64,000 nucleotides of DNA from Phenylobacterium sp. (GCA_018001015.1 JAGNIV010000002.1:1-64000); one strand, 5' to 3'. Counted from the first letter of the stretch, positions 40,118-50,009 are shown. The notes: generated by a model from the letters alone, not told the origin. Made by a program: numbers and translations.

Positions 40118-41670
40118 CCCCGACCCACGAACGCGTCCTGATCGTCGATTTCGGCAGCCAGGTGACCCAGCTGATCGCCAGGCGCCTGCGCGAGAGCGGG
40201 GTCTTTTGCGAGATCCATCCCTACGACAAGGTCGAGGCCATGCTGGCCGACTTCGCTCCCAAGGCGGTGATCCTGTCGGGCGGCCCGGCCAGCGTCCACG
40301 AGGACGACAGCCCCGCCGTCACCAAGCGGGTCTTCGAGCTGGGGGTCCCGGTCCTGGGCATCTGCTATGGCGAGATGACCATGTGCGCCGAGCTGGGGGG
40401 CAAGGTCGAGGGCGGCCACCACCGCGAGTTCGGCCGCGCCGAGATCAAGATCGAGAAGGTCTCGCCCCTGCTGGCCGGGCTCGGAAACGTCGGCGATCTG
40501 GAAACCGTCTGGATGAGCCACGGCGACAAGATCACCGCCATCCCGGACGGCTTTGAGGTGGTCGCCTCCTCGCCGGGCTCCCCCTATGCCGTGATCGCCG
40601 ACGAGGCGCGGCGCTTCTACGGCATCCAGTTCCACCCCGAGGTGGCCCACACCCCGCGCGGCGCCCAGATGCTGCGCAATTTCACCCACGGCATCGCGGG
40701 CCTGACGGGCGACTGGACTATGGCCTCGTTCCGCCAGGAGATGGTGGCGAAGATCCGCGACCAGGTCGGCGACGGCAAGGTGATCTGCGGCCTGTCGGGG
40801 GGCGTCGACTCCTCGGTGGCCGCGGTCCTGATCCACGAGGCCATCGGCGCCCAGCTCACCTGCGTCTTCGTCGACACCGGCCTCCTGCGCCACAACGAGG
40901 CCGAGCAGGTCGTCACCCTGTTCCGAGACCACTACAACATCCCGCTGATCCATGTGGACGCTGGCGACCTGTTCCTGGGCGAGCTGGCCGGGGTCAGCGA
41001 TCCGGAGACCAAGCGCAAGACCATCGGGCGCCTGTTCATCGAGGTCTTTGATAAGGAGAGCGCCAAGATCGAGGGCGCCGCCTTCCTCGCCCAGGGCACC
41101 CTCTATCCCGACGTCATCGAAAGCGTCTCCACCAGCGGCGGCCCCTCGGCGGTGATCAAGAGCCACCACAATGTCGGCGGCCTGCCCGACTACATGAAGC
41201 TCAAGCTGGTGGAGCCCCTGCGCGAGCTGTTCAAGGACGAGGTCCGCGCGCTCGGCGTCGAGCTGGGCCTGGCCCCGGCCTTCGTCGGCCGCCACCCGTT
41301 CCCGGGCCCGGGCCTGGCCATCCGCATCCCCGGCGAGATCACCCGGGAGAAGGTCGCCGTCCTGCAGCAGGCCGACGCCATCTATCTCGACGAGATCCGC
41401 AAGGCCGGCCTCTACGACAAGATCTGGCAGGCCTTCGCCGTGCTGCTGCCGGTGAAGACGGTTGGGGTCATGGGGGACGCCCGCACCTACGAGGACGTGC
41501 TGGCCCTGCGCGCCGTCACCTCCACCGACGGCATGACCGCCGATTTCTTCGAGTTCCCCTGGGAGGTCCTGGGCCGCTGCGCCACCCGGATCATCAACGA
41601 GGTCCGCGGCGTCAACCGGGTGGTCTACGACGTGACCAGCAAGCCGCCGGGGACCATCGAGTGGGAATAG
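40114..41670 (+). CDS. guaA: GMP synthase (glutamine-hydrolysing)
   Basis: GuaA (518 residues) aminates XMP to GMP. The glutamine amidotransferase domain has catalytic Cys84 in GICYGEM and FHPEVAHT. The ATP pyrophosphatase domain has the P-loop [11 protein letters not shown] (about residue 228), and the C-terminal dimerisation domain ends [11 protein letters not shown]. The ATG overlaps the upstream methyltransferase stop. Length and motifs are canonical. Confidence 0.98.
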   Translation: MTPTHERVLIVDFGSQVTQLIARRLRESGVFCEIHPYDKVEAMLADFAPKAVILSGGPASVHEDDSPAVTKRVFELGVPVLGICYGEMTMCAELGGKVEGGHHREFGRAEIKIEKVSPLLAGLGNVGDLETVWMSHGDKITAIPDGFEVVASSPGSPYAVIADEARRFYGIQFHPEVAHTPRGAQMLRNFTHGIAGLTGDWTMASFRQEMVAKIRDQVGDGKVICGLSGGVDSSVAAVLIHEAIGAQLTCVFVDTGLLRHNEAEQVVTLFRDHYNIPLIHVDAGDLFLGELAGVSDPETKRKTIGRLFIEVFDKESAKIEGAAFLAQGTLYPDVIESVSTSGGPSAVIKSHHNVGGLPDYMKLKLVEPLRELFKDEVRALGVELGLAPAFVGRHPFPGPGLAIRIPGEITREKVAVLQQADAIYLDEIRKAGLYDKIWQAFAVLLPVKTVGVMGDARTYEDVLALRAVTSTDGMTADFFEFPWEVLGRCATRIINEVRGVNRVVYDVTSKPPGTIEWE

Positions 41671-41692
41671 GCGCTCCCGCAGCGCCGGCGCT

Positions 41693-42481
41693 CTAACGCG
41701 TCGCCAGGAAGGCGTAGCGATTGAGGCTGAAGAAGAACTCATCGCGGGCGATCAGGGCGTCCTGATCGAGACGCCAGGCCTCGATCTCATCGGAGCTCAG
41801 CCCAAAGCGGCCGCCATTGGCGCGAACGAAATTGTGGATCGACCGCATCATGCCGCCCGCATAGCTGGCCGGCTGCCAGCGCGGCGACAGCATGGGCACG
41901 ATCTCCACGCGTCGGACCTCGAAGCCGGCCTGCCTCAGCAGGGGGCCGAGCCTGGCCGGCAGGTGCGGGTCGGCGAGGTGGGCGTCCCAGCAGGCCAGCA
42001 CGCGGTCCATGCGGGCGGGGTCTGATGAGTGCCAGACGATGCTGCGCCAGTCAGTATCGAGGATCAGGGCCCGGCCGCCGGGACGCAGGACACGGTGAAG
42101 CTCGCCGAGCGCCTGGGGCATGTCGGGGACATACTCATAGACCTGGGTCGAGACGGCGGCGTCGAAGGCCGCGTCGGGGAAGTCGAGTCTGCCGGCGTCG
42201 CCTTGCAGAACCTGCGCCTGAGGCAGGTCGGAGAGGCGCTGGGCGGCGGCGGCGACCATGGCTGGGGCGTTGTCCAGGCCGACCATCCGGCCGGTCTCGC
42301 CCACCAGGCGGGCGACGTCCCGCGCCAACAGGCCGGGCCCGACACCGACATCCAGGATCCGCTCGCCGACCGCGGGGACCAGGAGGTCGAGCACGCGACC
42401 CCGCTGGGCGACCACGTCGGGCGACATATAGGTCGCCTCAAGCGAACGAACGGCCGCCTCGTCAAAGGTCAATTGGCTCAT
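41693..42481 (-). CDS. Class I SAM-dependent methyltransferase
   Basis: The 262-residue protein has the SAM motif ILDVGVGPGLLARDVA, then VVGLDNAP-like motif II (MVGLDNAPAMV) and LHRVLRPGGRALILD. It belongs to the broad UbiE-like group and its substrate is unknown. AGGAGA precedes the ATG. It starts 50 bases after the persulfide dioxygenase gene on the same strand and is likely co-transcribed with it, which hints at a thiol or sulfur-related substrate, though this is speculation. Confidence 0.85.
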   Translation of the reverse strand: MSQLTFDEAAVRSLEATYMSPDVVAQRGRVLDLLVPAVGERILDVGVGPGLLARDVARLVGETGRMVGLDNAPAMVAAAAQRLSDLPQAQVLQGDAGRLDFPDAAFDAAVSTQVYEYVPDMPQALGELHRVLRPGGRALILDTDWRSIVWHSSDPARMDRVLACWDAHLADPHLPARLGPLLRQAGFEVRRVEIVPMLSPRWQPASYAGGMMRSIHNFVRANGGRFGLSSDEIEAWRLDQDALIARDEFFFSLNRYAFLATR

Positions 42482-42531
42482 TCGGCGTCTCCTGGGCGGT
42501 CAGGGCGAGGGTTGGCGGATCACGAGGGTGT

Positions 42532-43476
42532 TCAGACGGCGTTGAGCGGGATCTTTAGGTAGCGAACGCCGTTGCCTTCCGGCTCAGGGAGATGGCCGCC
42601 GCGCATGTTGACCTGCACAGAGGGCAGGATCAGGCGCGGCATGTCCAGGGTTCGGTCGCGGGCCTGGCGCAGGGCGACGAAGTCCGCCTCGATCACCCCC
42701 TCATGGACATGGACGTTGCCACGGCGCTGCGCGCCGATGGTGGTTTCCCACACATGGTGGTCGCGCCCCGGCGCCTTGTAATCGTGGCAGAGAAAGACCC
42801 GGGCCGCGTCCGGCAAGGAGAGCAGGCGGCGGATCGAACGGTAGAGGGTCGCCGCGTCGCCGCCCGGGAAATCGCAGCGAGCCGTGCCGTAGTCGGGCAT
42901 GAACAGGGTGTCGCCCACGAACACGGCGTCGCCGATCACATAGGCCATGCAGGCCGGCGTGTGGCCGGGTACGTGCAGCGCGATCGCCTGCAGGCCACCC
43001 ACCGTGAAGCGCTCCCCATCGCCGAACAGGTGATCGAACTGGCGACCATCGCGGGCGAAGTCGGGGCCGGCGTTGAACAGGGTCCCGAAGGTCTGCTGCA
43101 CGCGGGTGATCTGGTCGCCGATGGCCAGGCGCCCGCCCAGGGTCTGCTGCAGATAGGGGGCGGCCGAGAGGTGATCGGCGTGGGCGTGGGTCTCCAGCTG
43201 CCAGAGGACCTCCAGGCCCTCGGCGCGGACATAGTCGATCACCGCGTCGGCCGACCTTTCCGCTGTCCGTCCCGAGGCCGCGTCGTAGTCCAGAACGCTG
43301 TCGATGATCGCGCAGGCCTTCGTATCGGGATCGCGCACCACATAGCTGACCGTGAAGGTGGCTTCGTCGAAGAAGGCTTTCACCTGCGGCCGGCCGGAAG
43401 GACTTTCCAAGGCTGCGCTGACAATGGCCGTGGCGTCGGCCAGGGCGGCGTCTGGGGAAGGGGTTGGTTGGCTCAT
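42532..43476 (-). CDS. ETHE1/Blh-type persulfide dioxygenase (metallo-beta-lactamase fold)
   Basis: This 314-residue protein should oxidise glutathione persulfide to sulfite. Iron-site motifs THAHADHLSAA (about residues 96-106), HVPGHTPACMAY and GDTLFMPDYGTARCDFPGG are characteristic of the ETHE1/Blh group, which keeps one-iron coordination. The start at 43476 removes a poorly supported GTG extension. A good promoter (43509-43537) overlaps an AT-rich site resembling the operator of the BigR-like gene at 50010. It diverges from the sulfite exporter. Confidence 0.9.
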   Translation of the reverse strand: MSQPTPSPDAALADATAIVSAALESPSGRPQVKAFFDEATFTVSYVVRDPDTKACAIIDSVLDYDAASGRTAERSADAVIDYVRAEGLEVLWQLETHAHADHLSAAPYLQQTLGGRLAIGDQITRVQQTFGTLFNAGPDFARDGRQFDHLFGDGERFTVGGLQAIALHVPGHTPACMAYVIGDAVFVGDTLFMPDYGTARCDFPGGDAATLYRSIRRLLSLPDAARVFLCHDYKAPGRDHHVWETTIGAQRRGNVHVHEGVIEADFVALRQARDRTLDMPRLILPSVQVNMRGGHLPEPEGNGVRYLKIPLNAV

Positions 43477-43508
43477 GGCGTGACACTCGAATTGCACTTG
43501 CGTCAGTC

Positions 43509-43537
43509 AATATATATGCGAAGATATGAATATACAA
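43509..43537 (-). promoter_or_regulatory. Promoter and ArsR-type site upstream of the persulfide dioxygenase
   Basis: On the minus strand TTGTAT (43532-43537) and TATATT (43509-43514) are 17 bases apart. The region contains TATATGCGA on the plus strand, which also occurs in the palindrome over the start of the ArsR gene at 50330. A shared regulator is therefore plausible. Confidence 0.6.
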
Positions 43538-43557
43538 GCGAGCCGGTCTGAAGCCCC

Positions 43558-44331
43558 ATGACCCTGATCACCATCCTGTCCGCCGTGATGAGCGGCGCCG
43601 TCGTCGGCGCGCTCCTGGGCCTGTTCGGGGGCGGGGGGTCGGTGCTGGCCACGCCGCTGCTTCTCTATGTCGTGGGCGTCCGAGATCCACACATCGCCAT
43701 CGGCACCTCGGCGGCGGCGGTCTCGGTCAATGCCGCGTTGAACCTGGTCGGTCATGGCCGCGGCGGGCGGGTGAAATGGCCCTGCGCCACGGTGTTCGCC
43801 GGGGCGGGCCTGCTGGGCTCCTTCATCGGGTCGAGCCTGGCCAAGGCGGTCGATGGCCAGAGGCTGCTGCTGTTCTTCGCCGTGGCGATGGCGGCCATCG
43901 CGCTCTCCATGCTGCGGCGTCCGAAATCGGAAGGCGATCCTGCGGTCCACATCACCGGGCGCCTGATGCTGAAGCTGGCGCCGCTGGGCGTCCTGACCGG
44001 ACTGGCCGCGGGCTTCTTCGGCATCGGCGGCGGCTTCCTGATCGTGCCGGGCCTGATGGCCGCCACCGGGATGACCCTGGCCCACGCGTCAGCCTCCTCC
44101 CTGGTCTCGGTGTCGTTGTTCGGCGCGGCGACCTCGTTGAATTATGCGGTCTCAGGTCTGGTGGACTGGCCGATCGCCGGCCTATTCATTCTGGGCGGCC
44201 TCGCCGGAGGTCTGGCGGGCGTCCGGGGGGCGGGCCTGCTGGTCGGGCATGCCCTGTTGGCCCGGCGGCTGTTCGCGGGCCTGGTTCTGGTGGTGGCGGC
44301 CTATGTGGCCTGGAGGGCGGTGACCGGATGA
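43558..44331 (+). CDS. TauE/SafE-family sulfite exporter
   Basis: The 257-residue protein has two homologous halves of four helices each. Both contain the TauE glycine-rich loop (GLFGGGGSVLATPLLL and GFFGIGGGFLIVPGL). Family members export sulfite or sulfonates. Divergence from a persulfide dioxygenase, which makes sulfite, supports that role. The next gene overlaps its stop (ATGA). Confidence 0.92.
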   Translation: MTLITILSAVMSGAVVGALLGLFGGGGSVLATPLLLYVVGVRDPHIAIGTSAAAVSVNAALNLVGHGRGGRVKWPCATVFAGAGLLGSFIGSSLAKAVDGQRLLLFFAVAMAAIALSMLRRPKSEGDPAVHITGRLMLKLAPLGVLTGLAAGFFGIGGGFLIVPGLMAATGMTLAHASASSLVSVSLFGAATSLNYAVSGLVDWPIAGLFILGGLAGGLAGVRGAGLLVGHALLARRLFAGLVLVVAAYVAWRAVTG

Positions 44332-44942
44332 GTGGCGCGGACAATCTCTGGGACCGGCGCTACGCGCAGAGCGGCTACCTGTTCGGCGTTGAACCGAACG
44401 CCTTCCTCGCCCGTCAGGTCGGGCGCCTGCAGCCCGGCTGGCGCGCCCTGGCGGTGGCGGACGGCGAGGGCCGAAACGGAGTCTGGCTGGCGCAGCAGGG
44501 TCTGTCGGTGGTCTCGGTCGACAGTTCGGCCGTCGCCCAGGCCAAGGCCCGGTCGCTTGCTCAAGCGCGGGGCGTCGAGATGGATTTCGAACAGGTCGAC
44601 CTCAGCGCCTGGGCCTGGCCGCGGGCCGAGTTCGATCTGGTGGTCGCCATTTTCATCCAGTTCGCGCCGCCCGCGCTGCGGACGCAGCTGTTCGCCGACA
44701 TGGCGCACGCGCTGAAGCCGGGAGGCTTGCTGCTGCTTCAGGGTTACCGGCCCGAGCAGATCGCCTATGCGACCGGCGGCCCCTCCGTGGCCGAAAACCT
44801 CTATACCGAACCCCTGCTGCGGGACGCCTTCGCGGGCCTGGAGATCCTCGATCTTCAGAGCCACGACACCGCCATCCACGAAGGCGTCGGCCATGACGGA
44901 CTGTCGGCCCTGATCGACCTGGTCGCCCGGCGTCCTGCCTGA
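44328..44942 (+). CDS. TehB/TPMT-like SAM-dependent methyltransferase
   Basis: The 204-residue protein starts with LWDRRYAQSGYLFGVEPNAF, typical of tellurite/thiopurine-type methyltransferases, then the SAM loop VADGEGRNGVWLA and LKPGGLLLLQGY. These enzymes often methylate chalcogen or thiol compounds. Its translational coupling to the sulfite exporter suggests a sulfur-linked role, by inference only. Confidence 0.85.
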   Translation: MSGADNLWDRRYAQSGYLFGVEPNAFLARQVGRLQPGWRALAVADGEGRNGVWLAQQGLSVVSVDSSAVAQAKARSLAQARGVEMDFEQVDLSAWAWPRAEFDLVVAIFIQFAPPALRTQLFADMAHALKPGGLLLLQGYRPEQIAYATGGPSVAENLYTEPLLRDAFAGLEILDLQSHDTAIHEGVGHDGLSALIDLVARRPA

Positions 44943-44979
44943 TCGGACGCTCGCTCGGAGGGGATGCGGTCAGGCTGTC

Positions 44980-44994
44980 CCGGCCTTCGGCCGG
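44980..44994. terminator. Hairpin between convergent genes
   Basis: CCGGCC-TTC-GGCCGG is a perfect 6-bp stem with a 3-base loop, placed between the methyltransferase stop and the convergent ArsR stop. There is no T-run, so intrinsic termination is only possible, not certain. Confidence 0.4.
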
Positions 44995-45003
44995 TCCCCG
45001 CCG

Positions 45004-45333
45004 CTACTTCGCGCGATAGATGTCGCAGAGCGTGTCCAGCACCCGCACGGCCGCTGGATCATTGAGCCGATAGAAGATGGTCTGGGCCTCGCGCCGGGTG
45101 CCCACCAGACCCTCGGCGCGCATCTTCGCCAGATGCTGCGAGGTGGTCGACTGGGCCATCTTGGCGTGGTCGGCGAGCTCCTTCACCGACGCCTCGCCTT
45201 CCACCAGCCGGCACAGCAGCAGCAGGCGCGGCTCGCTGGCCAGCAGCTTCAAAAGGCGCGCCGCCGCCTGGGCGCTCTCGGCCAGTTCGGAGAGTTCGTC
45301 CAGGGTGGCGCGGGGGGCGAGGGAAGTGCTCAT
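45004..45333 (-). CDS. ArsR-family regulator, cysteine pair C41/C103
   Basis: The 109-residue winged-helix protein has the ArsR recognition region AKMAQSTTSQHLAKMRAEGL and LLLCRLVEGE. Cys41 aligns with a redox cysteine of SqrR/BigR, while its second cysteine (C103) is one helical turn earlier than expected. It may be a persulfide or redox sensor, or a metal sensor. ATG 45333 is preferred; an ATG at 45357 is possible. It lies 66 bases downstream of the RND gene on the same strand. Confidence 0.88.
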   Translation of the reverse strand: MSTSLAPRATLDELSELAESAQAAARLLKLLASEPRLLLLCRLVEGEASVKELADHAKMAQSTTSQHLAKMRAEGLVGTRREAQTIFYRLNDPAAVRVLDTLCDIYRAK

Positions 45334-45399
45334 CTGCTTAATGTAGAAGATGCGCATGCAAGATCAAGAACGGCGAACCTCCATCGGACGCTCACGCGG

Positions 45400-48300
45400 T
45401 CATCTCGGATCGGCGGGCGACGGCCGACCGTCATCGCGCAGCACGACATAGATGGCGGGGATCACCAGGACGGTCAGCAGGGTCGAGGAGGCCAGGCCGA
45501 ACAGCAGTGAGATCGCCAGGCCCTGGAAGATCGGGTCGGTGAGGATCACCGCCGCGCCGATCATCGCCGCCGCGGCGGTCAGCACGATGGGCTTGAAGCG
45601 GATGGCGCCGGCCTCGATCAGCACCTCGCGCAGCGGCCGGTCCCCCGTCTGGCTGTGTCGGATGAAGTCCACCAGCAGGATCGAGTTGCGCACGATGATG
45701 CCGGCGAGCGCGATGAAGCCGATCATCGAGGTGGCGGTGAAGGGCGCGCGGAACAGGATGTGGCCGATGACGATCCCCACCAGGGTCAGGGGAATGGGCG
45801 TCAGGATCACCAGGGGCAGGCGGAAGCTCTTGAACTGGGCGACCACCAGCACATAGATTCCCAGGATCGCCACGCCGAAGGCGGCGCCCATGTCGCGGAA
45901 GGTCACCCAGGTGATCTCCCACTCGCCGTCCCAGAGCACGGTGGGTGTGCTCTCGTCGGTGGGCTGGCCGTGCATGCGGATGGCGGGTTTCGGGACGTCC
46001 TTCCAGTCGCCCTGCCGGATCGCCTTGTCGACCGCCATCATGCCGTAGATCGGCGCCTCATAGGCCCCTGCCAGTTCGCCCATGACCATGTCGACGTCGC
46101 GGCCGTCGCGGCGGAAAATGTGGGTCGAGCCGGGTTCGCTCGAAGCCGTGGTCACCTCGCCCAGCGAGACCAGCCGGCCGTCCGCGCCCTGCGACATGGC
46201 CACCGGCAGGGATGACAGGCCCTGGCCCCAGCTGCGCGCCGATTGCGGCAGACGCACCGAGATCTCCAGCGGATCGCGGCCGTCGCCCCGATGGGCGTAG
46301 CCGACCACCTGTCCGCCCAGGGCCGCGGCGATGGAATCATAGACCTCCCGGTCACTGACCTTGAGCGCCTCCAGGCGGTCGCGGTCCGGAACCAGCCGGA
46401 GGCTGGGTCGGGCCTGGCCGTAGCTGTCGTCGATGTCGACGATGTAGGGCACGGAATGGAACGCGGCCTTCACACGCTCGGCCACCAGCCGGCGGGTCTT
46501 GGCGTCCGGGCCATAGATCTCGGCCAGCAGCGTCGCCATCACCGGCGGCCCCGGCGGCGCCTCGACGACCTTGATGGCCGCGCCGGGGGGCAGGGCGACC
46601 CTGGCCAGCTTCTGGCGCAGGTCCAGGGCGATGACGTGACTTGAGCGGCGCCGTTCGCCCTTCGCGGCCAGCGTCACCGACAGGTCGCCCATCTCGGGCC
46701 GGGTGCGCTGATAGTAATGGCGGACGAGGCCATTGAAGTTGAAGGGCGAGGCGGTCCCGGCATAGGCGTCGATGGCGGCCACCTCCGGCAGGCTCCGGGT
46801 GATGACGGCGGCGTCGGTCAAGGCGCGCTGGGTCGCCTCCAGGGAGGTCCCCTCGGGCATGTCCAGCACCACCTGCAACTCGGATTTATTGTCGAACGGC
46901 AGCAGCTTCACGGTCACGGTCTTGGTGGCGAACATGGCGCAGGCCACCAGGGTGGCGAGGCCGACCGCGATCAGGAAGGTCCAGGCCGACCGGCGGGTGG
47001 CGATCACCCGGCTCGCCACTTTGCGGTAGACCGCGCCGAGCTTGCCTTCGTCGTGGTGGGCGGGGCCATCGGCCAGGGTCTTGCGGGCGAAGCGCACCAT
47101 CAGCCAGGGGGCGATAACCACCGCGACGAAGAATGAGAACACCATGGCCGCCGAGGCGTTCACCGGGATCGGCGCCATGTAGGGGCCCATCAGGCCCGAG
47201 ACGAACAGCATCGGCAGCAGCGCCGTCACCACGGTCAGGGTGGCCACGACGGTGGGATTGCCGACCTCCGCCACGGCGTCGACCGCCGCATCGACCCGGC
47301 TTCGCCCGTCGCCCATCGCCCAGTGCCGGGCGATGTTCTCGATCATGACGATGGCGTCGTCCACCAGGATGCCGATCGAGAAGATCAGGGCGAACAGACT
47401 GACCCGGTTGATCGTGTAGCCCAGCAGGTTGGAGGCGAAGAGGGTCAGCAGGATCGTGGTGGGAATCACCACGGCGGTGACCCCGGCCTCCCGCCAGCCG
47501 ATGGCGAACCCGATCAGCACCACGATGGAGACGGTCGCCAGCCCCAGGTGGAACAGCAGCTCGTTGGCCTTTTCGTTGGCGGTCTCGCCATAGTCACGGG
47601 TCACGGCCACATCGAGGCTGTCCGGCAGCAGCGTGCCCTTCAGCGCCTCGACCCGGGCCAGCGCGGCGTGGGAGACGACGACGGCGTTGGCGCCCTTGCG
47701 CTTGGCGATGGCCAGGCTGACGGCGGGGGCCTCGCTCCAGCCTTGCACGGCCCGGGCATAGCGCCAGGCCCGCGCCTGGTCCTCGCGCGGGGCCTCGATC
47801 ACCTGGGCGACGTCGCGGACATAGACGCTCTCGCCCTTGGCCGAGGGCAGGGCCAGCAGGCCGATCTCGGTGGCGGTGCTCAGGGTGCGGCCCGCGGTGA
47901 CGTCGACGGACTGGCCGCCATTGCGCACCTGGCCGGCGGGGAAGGCGCGGTTGGCCTGGCGAATGGTGTCCATCAGGGCGCCGAGGGAGACGCCATGCTG
48001 GGCCAGTCTGGCGGGGTCGGGCTCGACGCGGATCTCCTGCGGTCGGCCGCCGACCAGGAAGGTGAGGCCGACGTCATCGACCTTGGCCACTTCGGTGCGC
48101 AGCTTCCCGGCCAGCTCGTAGAGCGCCTGGTCGGTCCATTGGCCGGCGGCGCCCGGTTTGGGCGACAGGGTCAGGACCAGGCTCGGGACATCGTTGATGC
48201 CGCGGGTCTGGATCAGCGGCTCGGGAATGCCCGCTGGAATGCGGTCGTAGTTGGCGCGGATTTTCTCGTGGATACGCACGGCCGCGGCGTCGGGATCGAC

Positions 48301-48609
48301 GCCCACCTTGAAGCGGGCGGTGACCATCACCTGATGATCATCGGCGAAGGTGTAGACGTGCTCGACCTCGGCGACGCTCTTGACGATGGCTTCCAGCGGC
48401 TTGCCCACCAGTTCGACCGCGTCAGGCGCGCGCAGGCCCGGGGCGGCGACCATGATATCGACCATGGGCACGCTGATCTGCGGTTCTTCCTCGCGCGGGA
48501 TGGACACCAGGGCCAGTAGGCCGACGGCGATGGCGGCCAGCAGGAACAGCGGCGTCAGGGGCGAACGGATGGTCGCCTTGGTCAGGCGCCCGGAGATGCC
48601 GAGGTTCAT
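45400..48609 (-). CDS. RND-family efflux permease
   Basis: The 1069-residue inner-membrane pump has the twelve-helix RND architecture with two large periplasmic loops. The proton-relay aspartates lie in GILVDDAIVMIENI (about residue 415). It begins TKATIRSPLTPLFLLAA and ends in the cytoplasm. The substrate is unknown. Its ATG overlaps the stop of the adaptor gene, and the operon also carries a rhodanese and a SqrR/BigR-like regulator. No outer-membrane channel gene is present, so one must be shared. Confidence 0.93.
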   Translation of the reverse strand: MNLGISGRLTKATIRSPLTPLFLLAAIAVGLLALVSIPREEEPQISVPMVDIMVAAPGLRAPDAVELVGKPLEAIVKSVAEVEHVYTFADDHQVMVTARFKVGVDPDAAAVRIHEKIRANYDRIPAGIPEPLIQTRGINDVPSLVLTLSPKPGAAGQWTDQALYELAGKLRTEVAKVDDVGLTFLVGGRPQEIRVEPDPARLAQHGVSLGALMDTIRQANRAFPAGQVRNGGQSVDVTAGRTLSTATEIGLLALPSAKGESVYVRDVAQVIEAPREDQARAWRYARAVQGWSEAPAVSLAIAKRKGANAVVVSHAALARVEALKGTLLPDSLDVAVTRDYGETANEKANELLFHLGLATVSIVVLIGFAIGWREAGVTAVVIPTTILLTLFASNLLGYTINRVSLFALIFSIGILVDDAIVMIENIARHWAMGDGRSRVDAAVDAVAEVGNPTVVATLTVVTALLPMLFVSGLMGPYMAPIPVNASAAMVFSFFVAVVIAPWLMVRFARKTLADGPAHHDEGKLGAVYRKVASRVIATRRSAWTFLIAVGLATLVACAMFATKTVTVKLLPFDNKSELQVVLDMPEGTSLEATQRALTDAAVITRSLPEVAAIDAYAGTASPFNFNGLVRHYYQRTRPEMGDLSVTLAAKGERRRSSHVIALDLRQKLARVALPPGAAIKVVEAPPGPPVMATLLAEIYGPDAKTRRLVAERVKAAFHSVPYIVDIDDSYGQARPSLRLVPDRDRLEALKVSDREVYDSIAAALGGQVVGYAHRGDGRDPLEISVRLPQSARSWGQGLSSLPVAMSQGADGRLVSLGEVTTASSEPGSTHIFRRDGRDVDMVMGELAGAYEAPIYGMMAVDKAIRQGDWKDVPKPAIRMHGQPTDESTPTVLWDGEWEITWVTFRDMGAAFGVAILGIYVLVVAQFKSFRLPLVILTPIPLTLVGIVIGHILFRAPFTATSMIGFIALAGIIVRNSILLVDFIRHSQTGDRPLREVLIEAGAIRFKPIVLTAAAAMIGAAVILTDPIFQGLAISLLFGLASSTLLTVLVIPAIYVVLRDDGRPSPADPR

Positions 48610-49637
48610 TTGCCTGCCCCGGCCGGGGTCAGGACGTCGCCGGCCCGAAGCCCGGAGAGCACCTCGACGGTTTGCGGGGTTGGGCCGGCCGAGGTCTGGA
48701 TCGGGGTCTCCGACAGGCTTCCGTCCGCCTGGACAAGTCGCGCGTAGTCCACCCCGAACCGGGTGACGACGTAGGCGCGCGGAACGACCAGGGCCTGGCG
48801 CTCACCGATCTTGATCTGCGCGCGGACCCGCTGGCCGATCAGATCCTGCGGCAGGTTGGGCGCCGTCACGTCGGCAGTGACCTGGCCGGCCGTGATGGAT
48901 GGATAGACCTGGGTGATCGCCCCTTGCGACGCGAGGCCTCGCAAGTCCTCGGCCGCCAACTGGACGATGTCGCCGACCTTCAGGGCGCGCGCCTGGCCTT
49001 CCGGCAGCTCGATGCGGACCACCATGGGGCCGGCGGTGAGCCTGGCGACGGATTGGCCCGGCATGACCACGGACCCCACGGGGACATCCGCCAGCAGGAC
49101 GCGCCCGGCGGCCGGTGCGAGGATCGCACCCTGCGCTCCGAGTTCGGCGCTCGCCCCGCGCTGGGCGCGGGCCGCCGCCAGATTGGCGTTCGCCGCCTTG
49201 GCCTGAGCTTCCACCTGATCGAGCCGCGCCTGCGCATAGAAGCCTTGCGAGAAAAGTTTGCGAGTCCGCCCCAGGTCGGCCTGGGCCCGGCTGGCTTCGG
49301 CGGCCGCGGCGTTGACCTGGGCGTCGAAGGCGCTGGTCTGCAGGTCCAGCCGGTCGTCCTTGACCCGGGCGATAACCTGGCCCTGCCGGACGATGTCGCC
49401 TTCCTTGACCGCCAGGGAGACCAGGACGCCGGAGATCCGTGCGCGCGCCTCGGCCATGTCGCGGGTCGTCAGGGTCGCGGGCACGGGCTTGAGGTCAGCG
49501 ACGGTCTGGGCCTGGATCGTCAGGCGTCCCGCCGCGGGCGCGGTCCGGGAGACCGGGGCGGCGGGCTGGGTCTCGCCGCAGGCGCCCAGCAGAAGCGCCG
49601 CGCCCAACGCGCCCATCAGATACGGTCGTGCCCTCAT
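48606..49637 (-). CDS. RND efflux periplasmic adaptor (membrane fusion) lipoprotein
   Basis: This 343-residue adaptor has a lipobox (LLLGAC, Cys20), biotinyl-lipoyl-like and alpha-hairpin segments (SGVLVSLAVKEGDIVRQGQVIARV, given here in part as KEGDIVRQGQVIARV, then a coiled coil about residues 95-165) and a beta-barrel domain. It links the pump at 45400 to an outer-membrane channel. It is the third gene of the regulator-rhodanese-adaptor-pump operon. Confidence 0.9.
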   Translation of the reverse strand: MRARPYLMGALGAALLLGACGETQPAAPVSRTAPAAGRLTIQAQTVADLKPVPATLTTRDMAEARARISGVLVSLAVKEGDIVRQGQVIARVKDDRLDLQTSAFDAQVNAAAAEASRAQADLGRTRKLFSQGFYAQARLDQVEAQAKAANANLAAARAQRGASAELGAQGAILAPAAGRVLLADVPVGSVVMPGQSVARLTAGPMVVRIELPEGQARALKVGDIVQLAAEDLRGLASQGAITQVYPSITAGQVTADVTAPNLPQDLIGQRVRAQIKIGERQALVVPRAYVVTRFGVDYARLVQADGSLSETPIQTSAGPTPQTVEVLSGLRAGDVLTPAGAGK

Positions 49638-49662
49638 GGTTCGCCCTCCCGGACCTTGTCGA

Positions 49663-49998
49663 TTAGCCGTTGCCGGTGACGGTCGGCAGACCCGCGGCCT
49701 TCCAGGCCATCAGTCCCCCGGCCAGGTGCGTCTCGATGGCCTGGTTGGCCTGCCGGCACTTGCCCACCGCCATGGCGGAGCGTTTGCCGCCGGCGCATTG
49801 CAGGACGATCGTCTTGCCGCCGGCGTCGGGCAGGGCGGTGGGGTCGAAGCTGGACAGCGGGATATTCTTCGCGCCGGCGATCCGCTCCTCGGCGAACTCC
49901 GCCGGCTCGCGGACGTCGATCAGCAGGATCTCCTGGGCATCGAGGGCGGCCTTCACCTGGGCGGGGGTGAGGTCGGTGGTCTTGGGGGCGCCGAACAT
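49663..49998 (-). CDS. Single-domain rhodanese
   Basis: This 111-residue rhodanese has the active-site loop VLQCAGGKRS with Cys68 and the domain ends LIDVREPAEF and LAGGLMAWKAAGLP. It likely carries sulfane sulfur, for example between glutathione persulfide and sulfite to give thiosulfate. It starts 11 bases after the ArsR gene and precedes the RND adaptor. No signal peptide is present, so it is cytoplasmic. Confidence 0.92.
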   Translation of the reverse strand: MFGAPKTTDLTPAQVKAALDAQEILLIDVREPAEFAEERIAGAKNIPLSSFDPTALPDAGGKTIVLQCAGGKRSAMAVGKCRQANQAIETHLAGGLMAWKAAGLPTVTGNG

Positions 49999-50009
49999 GG
50001 ACAGGCTCC

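Noticed and set aside
40024-41742. A long minus-strand frame opposite guaA
   Set aside because: It is low-complexity and antisense to a canonical GMP synthase.
47323-48519. A 398-codon plus-strand frame opposite the RND pump
   Set aside because: Composition is Asp/Gly/His/Gln-rich without motifs; the pump is clearly coded on the other strand.
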